NCBI GenBank assembly: GCA_004525875.1
Contig: SPBQ01000051.1
Span: forward strand, 1-9,675
DNA length: 9,675 bases
From: Myxococcales bacterium
Lineage (GTDB): Bacteria; Desulfobacterota_B; Binatia; UBA1149; SPBQ01
Direction: 5' to 3'
Part shown: positions 7,147 to 9,675 of the stretch, one piece after another
Layout of the letters: the number at the start of each line of letters is the position of its first letter
Numbering within the stretch: position 1 is the first letter of the stretch
The notes under the pieces: model-generated
What the model saw: only the letters and a program-made list of their open reading frames with translations
What the model was told of the DNA's origin: nothing
The model's database searches: none
Position numbers and translations under genes: made by a program

Positions 7147-8694
7147 CTACCTCGGGCCCGGCGAGGAAGCACGCGATTCATCCGCTACGCGTCCGCTTCC
7201 TTCGTTGACAGGCCGAGATCTCGACTGCGCCGTCCGTGCATGCGCGAATACGGTGCAGATAGCCAGTAGGATCGTCACCTGCATGAACGGGTGGAGCTGA
7301 AACTGGTAGCGGTAGGTGGGCGCACCGAAGAAGGTGTACATCGCGAGAAATGCTAGCGGCGGCGCAGCGAAACCGATGATGAACGGCCACTGTTCCCGGC
7401 CACGAAGGAGCAGGATGGCGACAGATACGAGAAAGCCGACGAGCAGGGGAATCCCTTCCAGCGTTGCCAGAGTGACCCAGCGCGACACGAAAGACTCGGC
7501 GATTCGTGTCCTCGTCTGGTCTCGTTCCATTCCCTCAACCAGTGCTTTGCTCGCTACATAGCCGAGGGTCCTTTCGATGTGTTGGCGAGGTCCGGAGCTG
7601 TAGTGCGGGGAGGAAAAGTACCATTCCCGTCCACCTCGTAACGAGCGACGGCCCGGAATCGTGTCGCCGAGATCGAACAGATCGAACAGGACGAGATGGC
7701 GTTGCTGCAGCAGCGCGAGCAATCCGTGTCCACGGTAGGCTTCCAGGGCGCGTCGTCGCAACTCGGCGTCCGCTTCGACCATCGTCAAGCCACCGGCCAG
7801 GAGGCTCATGAGTTCGCGTCGAGTGATCATGAACGTGTCTCGTGGATTCGAGGGTCTTTCGATACCGTACAGCCGGAGCATGGCCGCGCGGTCGATGGTG
7901 TTTCCCCAGGCAGCGCTAAAGTACAGATTCCTCCCTGTGCTGGCGCTGAGGGCGAAGATTCCATGCTGGTTGTGGTTGTGAAGCGCCCACGGAACCAGCG
8001 GCAACACGGTCGTGAGGGTGTACAAACCAAGCCAGAGGGCGGTCGCGCGCCAGCGGCCGGGACGCCAAAGGACCAGCAAGGCAGGTAAAGGAACGTATGC
8101 TGTGGAGCTCGTGCGCAGAAGGATCGCGATGGCCATGCCGAGGCCGGCGAGGCCGGCACCCGGAAGGTAGCGGCCAGGCGGTTCGTCTCTCGGTGACGCT
8201 GTCCCGGCCAGCGCCATGCTCACCATGACGCACGCGGTGGCGAGACCTCCGGGCATGACCATGTGCTCGAGGAAAGCGGTGGTCGGTGAGAGGGTGAGAA
8301 CGGCGAGCACGAGAAGTCCGACGGTCCGCCCGAGGGTGCGCCCGACCCAGTAGGCCGCAAGGGAATAGGCGATCAAGCAGAGAACGGACTGCAGAACGCA
8401 GATCCCCGTTATCGTGATCCCTCCCGAGATCATCCACGTTAGAAGGATGAACCCGACGTAGCCGGGCATGATGTGGAGGAGTCCACCGATCACGGCCATC
8501 GGTTTGCCGTCGACCTTTCCCGAAGTGAAGATCGGCGGCCAACCCTGCCCGGCCCAGAGGGAGTCGGCTGCGCCGAGGTACTTGTAGGTGTCCCAGTCGA
8601 AGAACGGCGTGAGCCCCAGGTTGAGCACGGCTCGGGTGAAGACGAAGAGACAGAGAATGATCGCGACAGCCAACCAGAAGCGGGACTTGCGCAT
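7147..8694 (-). CDS. GT39-like multi-pass membrane glycosyltransferase
   Basis: The protein has 515 residues from ATG 8694; the start lies four bases after the stop of an upstream remnant, so it was probably coupled to it. Helix 1 spans about 6-27, followed by the extracytoplasmic loop LTPFFDWDTYKYLGAADSL (28-46), whose acidic DWD matches the catalytic loop of GT39/PMT and ArnT-type enzymes. Further helices are at about 73-95, 97-116, 122-140, 148-165, 178-195, 197-211, 217-237, 411-429, 436-456 and 468-484. FLEHMVMPGG (141-150) resembles the Glu-containing segment of these enzymes, and TGRNLYFSAAWG (253-264) resembles their N-L-[YW] motif. A large soluble loop (265-405) lies before the last three helices, and YRYQFQLHPF (461-470) corresponds to the usual R-Y-x-x-P-x-x-P-F region. 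Members transfer a sugar from a polyprenyl phosphate carrier to lipid or protein outside the inner membrane. The GT2 gene nearby could supply that donor. Specificity is not inferable. Confidence 0.8.
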   Translation of the reverse strand: MRKSRFWLAVAIILCLFVFTRAVLNLGLTPFFDWDTYKYLGAADSLWAGQGWPPIFTSGKVDGKPMAVIGGLLHIMPGYVGFILLTWMISGGITITGICVLQSVLCLIAYSLAAYWVGRTLGRTVGLLVLAVLTLSPTTAFLEHMVMPGGLATACVMVSMALAGTASPRDEPPGRYLPGAGLAGLGMAIAILLRTSSTAYVPLPALLVLWRPGRWRATALWLGLYTLTTVLPLVPWALHNHNQHGIFALSASTGRNLYFSAAWGNTIDRAAMLRLYGIERPSNPRDTFMITRRELMSLLAGGLTMVEADAELRRRALEAYRGHGLLALLQQRHLVLFDLFDLGDTIPGRRSLRGGREWYFSSPHYSSGPRQHIERTLGYVASKALVEGMERDQTRTRIAESFVSRWVTLATLEGIPLLVGFLVSVAILLLRGREQWPFIIGFAAPPLAFLAMYTFFGAPTYRYQFQLHPFMQVTILLAICTVFAHARTAQSRSRPVNEGSGRVADESRASSPGPR

Positions 8695-8698
8695 GTGC

Positions 8699-8878
8699 TC
8701 AGGATGCGTCCGGGAACCCGGCGAGGTGCGCGCCGACCGTCACCATCTTCGTGATATTGCCTTCGTGGGCCGCGTATAGGAAGTCCAGCGCTGGCGACTG
8801 CACCGCCGTCCACTGCAACGGTGACGCGATTGCTCCGATTGTTCGTCTGTGACTCGTCAGCCACTTCTGGACAGAAGA
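8699..8878 (-). pseudogene. C-terminal remnant of an unidentified gene upstream of the GT39-like gene
   Basis: An open stretch of 59 residues ends at a TGA at 8699-8701, four bases before the ATG at 8694. Upstream it is cut by a TGA in the same frame at 8879-8881. The last 38 codons have G or C at about 80% of third positions and read as plausible protein (QWTAVQSPALDFLYAAHEG, then NITKMVTVGAHLAGFPDAS). This is typical of the tail of a real gene translationally coupled to its neighbour. I do not recognise the family. Upstream frames are broken, and the start of this piece overlaps the edge of a transposase remnant on the other strand, so insertion and decay probably removed the rest. A short gene starting at TTG 8818 or GTG 8803 is possible but less likely. 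Confidence 0.4.
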
Positions 8879-8935
8879 TCATCAGCTACGCACTCTGGCT
8901 CTACCATAGGTTCTTGCTGAGCCTCCTCGATATCG
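8866..8935 (+). mobile_element. Remnant of an IS6-family transposase (N-terminal piece)
   Basis: The plus-strand frame beginning near 8866 reads GQKIISYALWLYHRFLLSLL and then D-I. This closely resembles the N-terminal helix-turn-helix region of IS6/IS26-type transposases, where a pattern such as I-I-x-x-A-[VL]-W-L-Y-x-R-F-x-L-S-x-R-D-[IV] is conserved. Beyond position 8935 the similarity stops, and the catalytic DDE domain (starting with the W-H-x-D-E motif) is absent. No terminal inverted repeats could be identified. The piece is therefore a short, non-functional relic. Confidence 0.5.
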
Positions 8936-9307
8936 CGACACAAGCAGGATATGCCCGAGGCCGCCGGATGGACGATCAGGTTCATGGCACCGTCTAGCTT
9001 CCAAGTAGCCTGCTCGACGGCTAGAAGATGGGCCGATCTGTGTCTGGCCGGTCATCCCCGAGCCAGAGGGGGCGTGCGCCTATAGGCAGTTTGCGTCGGA
9101 AGTGGCGGCGGCCTTCGTCCGAGTGGATGAGAAGCCGATCTTCTTTGGCGAGATGGAGCCGTCATTCCGCTCGCGTTCGGTCCCGAATGGAATTCCGCGA
9201 TCGTGACGCTTGCCGGTCCTGAGCTAGCCGGGGAGCCGCCAGAATCGATGGAAGTGAACGAGAAACGGCAGCACGCCGACGCAGCTCCCGCCGAGCGCGG
9301 TTTTAAT
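8936..9307. other. Decayed intergenic region without an intact gene
   Basis: No intact gene is visible in these 372 bases. Short open stretches occur on both strands (for example minus 8854-8985 starting with MNLIVHPAASG), but codon use is poor and no family is recognised. The only coherent pieces are the possible frameshifted relic at 9060-9226 and the upstream part of the lipoprotein reading frame. Confidence 0.5.
9060..9226 (+). pseudogene. Possible frameshifted relic of a small DUF1330-like protein
   Basis: One plus frame (codons starting at 9060) reads EPEGACAYRQFASEVAAAFV, then R-V-D-E-K-P-I-F-F-G-E-M-E-P to about 9161. The next frame continues VIPLAFGPEWNSAIVTLAG (9161-9217). Joined by a single frameshift near 9160, this looks like the ABM-type fold of DUF1330/NIPSNAP-like proteins: Y-R-x-[FY]-x-x-x-[AV] helix, a G-E-x-x-P strand turn, then G-P-x-W-x-x-x-[IV]-[VL]. 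Third-position GC is high in both halves. The resemblance is by eye only, and the shared frame with the downstream lipoprotein ORF may be chance. Confidence 0.22.
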
Positions 9308-9675
9308 GTGACAGGATCCGTTCATTCGTCATCCCCGCGCCCGGTCGTTCTCGCGGCGTTGTGCCTGACTCTCGCCGCATGCGCGGCGCCCGCGCGAGCT
9401 GTGCGTGTCGATTTCACGACTGCCCGTGCGGATCTCACGCGCAGCGCCGTCACCACGGGCGAGCCGAGCTGGCCGACCCGCAACGTGCTTCTCGAACGCG
9501 GTCTTGCCGAGGTCTTCGAGGAACACCCCGAGCTCGCGATCGCCGCGCTGCATCGGGCCATGGTCGGCGCGGACGGCGATCCGGACCTGCTATTCGGCCT
9601 GGCCGAACTGTCGTTCCTCTACGGCCAGGCCGTCGCGAAGCCCGAGCGCTACATGGCGGCGGCGGTCTACGCCTA
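9308..9675 (+). CDS. Lipoprotein resembling the N-terminal region of alpha/beta-hydrolase-family proteins, C-terminus missing
   Basis: The frame is open to the right edge; 122 complete codons are visible from GTG 9308. The signal peptide is VTGSVHSSSPRPVVLAALCL followed by the lipobox LAAC, with Cys25 as the lipidated residue. The start is chosen for a normal signal length. An ATG at 9248, with GGGGAG 12 bases upstream, is a real alternative but gives a 44-residue leader. After the signal come RVDFTTARADLTRSAVTTGE (33-52), PSWPTRNVLLERGLAEVFEE (53-72), HPELAIAALHRAMVG (73-87), and LLFGLAELSFLYGQ (94-107) leading into RYMAAAVYA. I recall this pattern (double T/L-rich start, helical repeat-like region, A-E-L-[AS]-F-L, A-A-A-V-Y-A-Y) from the N-terminal part of lipoproteins that carry a C-terminal alpha/beta-hydrolase domain. 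The catalytic part lies outside the window. It is transcribed away from the GT39-like gene. Confidence 0.65.
   Translation, partial: MTGSVHSSSPRPVVLAALCLTLAACAAPARAVRVDFTTARADLTRSAVTTGEPSWPTRNVLLERGLAEVFEEHPELAIAALHRAMVGADGDPDLLFGLAELSFLYGQAVAKPERYMAAAVYA

Noticed and set aside
8854..8985. A minus-strand ORF of 43 residues beginning MNLIVHPAASG
   Set aside because: There is no ribosome binding site, third-position GC is poor, and it overlaps the transposase relic on the opposite strand. No family was recognised.
9028..9222. A 64-codon plus-strand open frame with ATG
   Set aside because: It is Arg/Ser-rich with no family resemblance; the two other plus frames in this stretch look more protein-like.

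Overview
This is a GC-rich (roughly 60%), densely coded bacterial window. Two proteins with lipoprotein-type signal peptides and several large inner-membrane proteins point to a Gram-negative organism. The mix of an arylsulfotransferase-like lipoprotein, GT39-like and GT2 enzymes and an alpha/beta-hydrolase-type lipoprotein recalls Myxococcota or other former Deltaproteobacteria. That placement is an impression of family resemblance, not a database result. No rRNA, tRNA, CRISPR array or intact insertion sequence was seen.

Layout. (1) Positions 1-3558, minus strand: a 714-residue membrane protein of unknown function (1414-3558) is followed by the first 381 residues of an arylsulfotransferase-family lipoprotein that runs off the left edge. 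(2) Positions 3742-6231, plus strand: a tight three-gene operon encodes a class I SAM methyltransferase, a GT2 glycosyltransferase with two C-terminal membrane helices, and a second SAM methyltransferase that overlaps the glycosyltransferase by 4 bases. (3) A strong GC-rich hairpin (6232-6257) separates this operon from a convergent minus-strand pair: a third SAM methyltransferase (6280-7026) and a GT39-like membrane glycosyltransferase (7147-8694). A good sigma70-type promoter lies between the genes of that pair. (4) Positions 8699-9247 look like a decayed junction. A C-terminal gene remnant ends 4 bases before the GT39-like gene, an IS6-type transposase remnant lies on the opposite strand, and a frameshifted relic may follow. 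(5) From about 9308 to the right edge is the start of a lipoprotein resembling the N-terminal region of a family of alpha/beta hydrolases.

Together the central genes look like a small module for making or decorating a lipid-linked or surface glycan. The GT2 enzyme could transfer sugar to a polyprenyl phosphate on the cytoplasmic face. The membrane GT-C-like proteins could use such carriers on the outer face, and the three methyltransferases could modify sugar or lipid. The substrates cannot be read from sequence. Three unrelated-looking methyltransferases around one GT2 and two large membrane proteins is the most system-like feature here.
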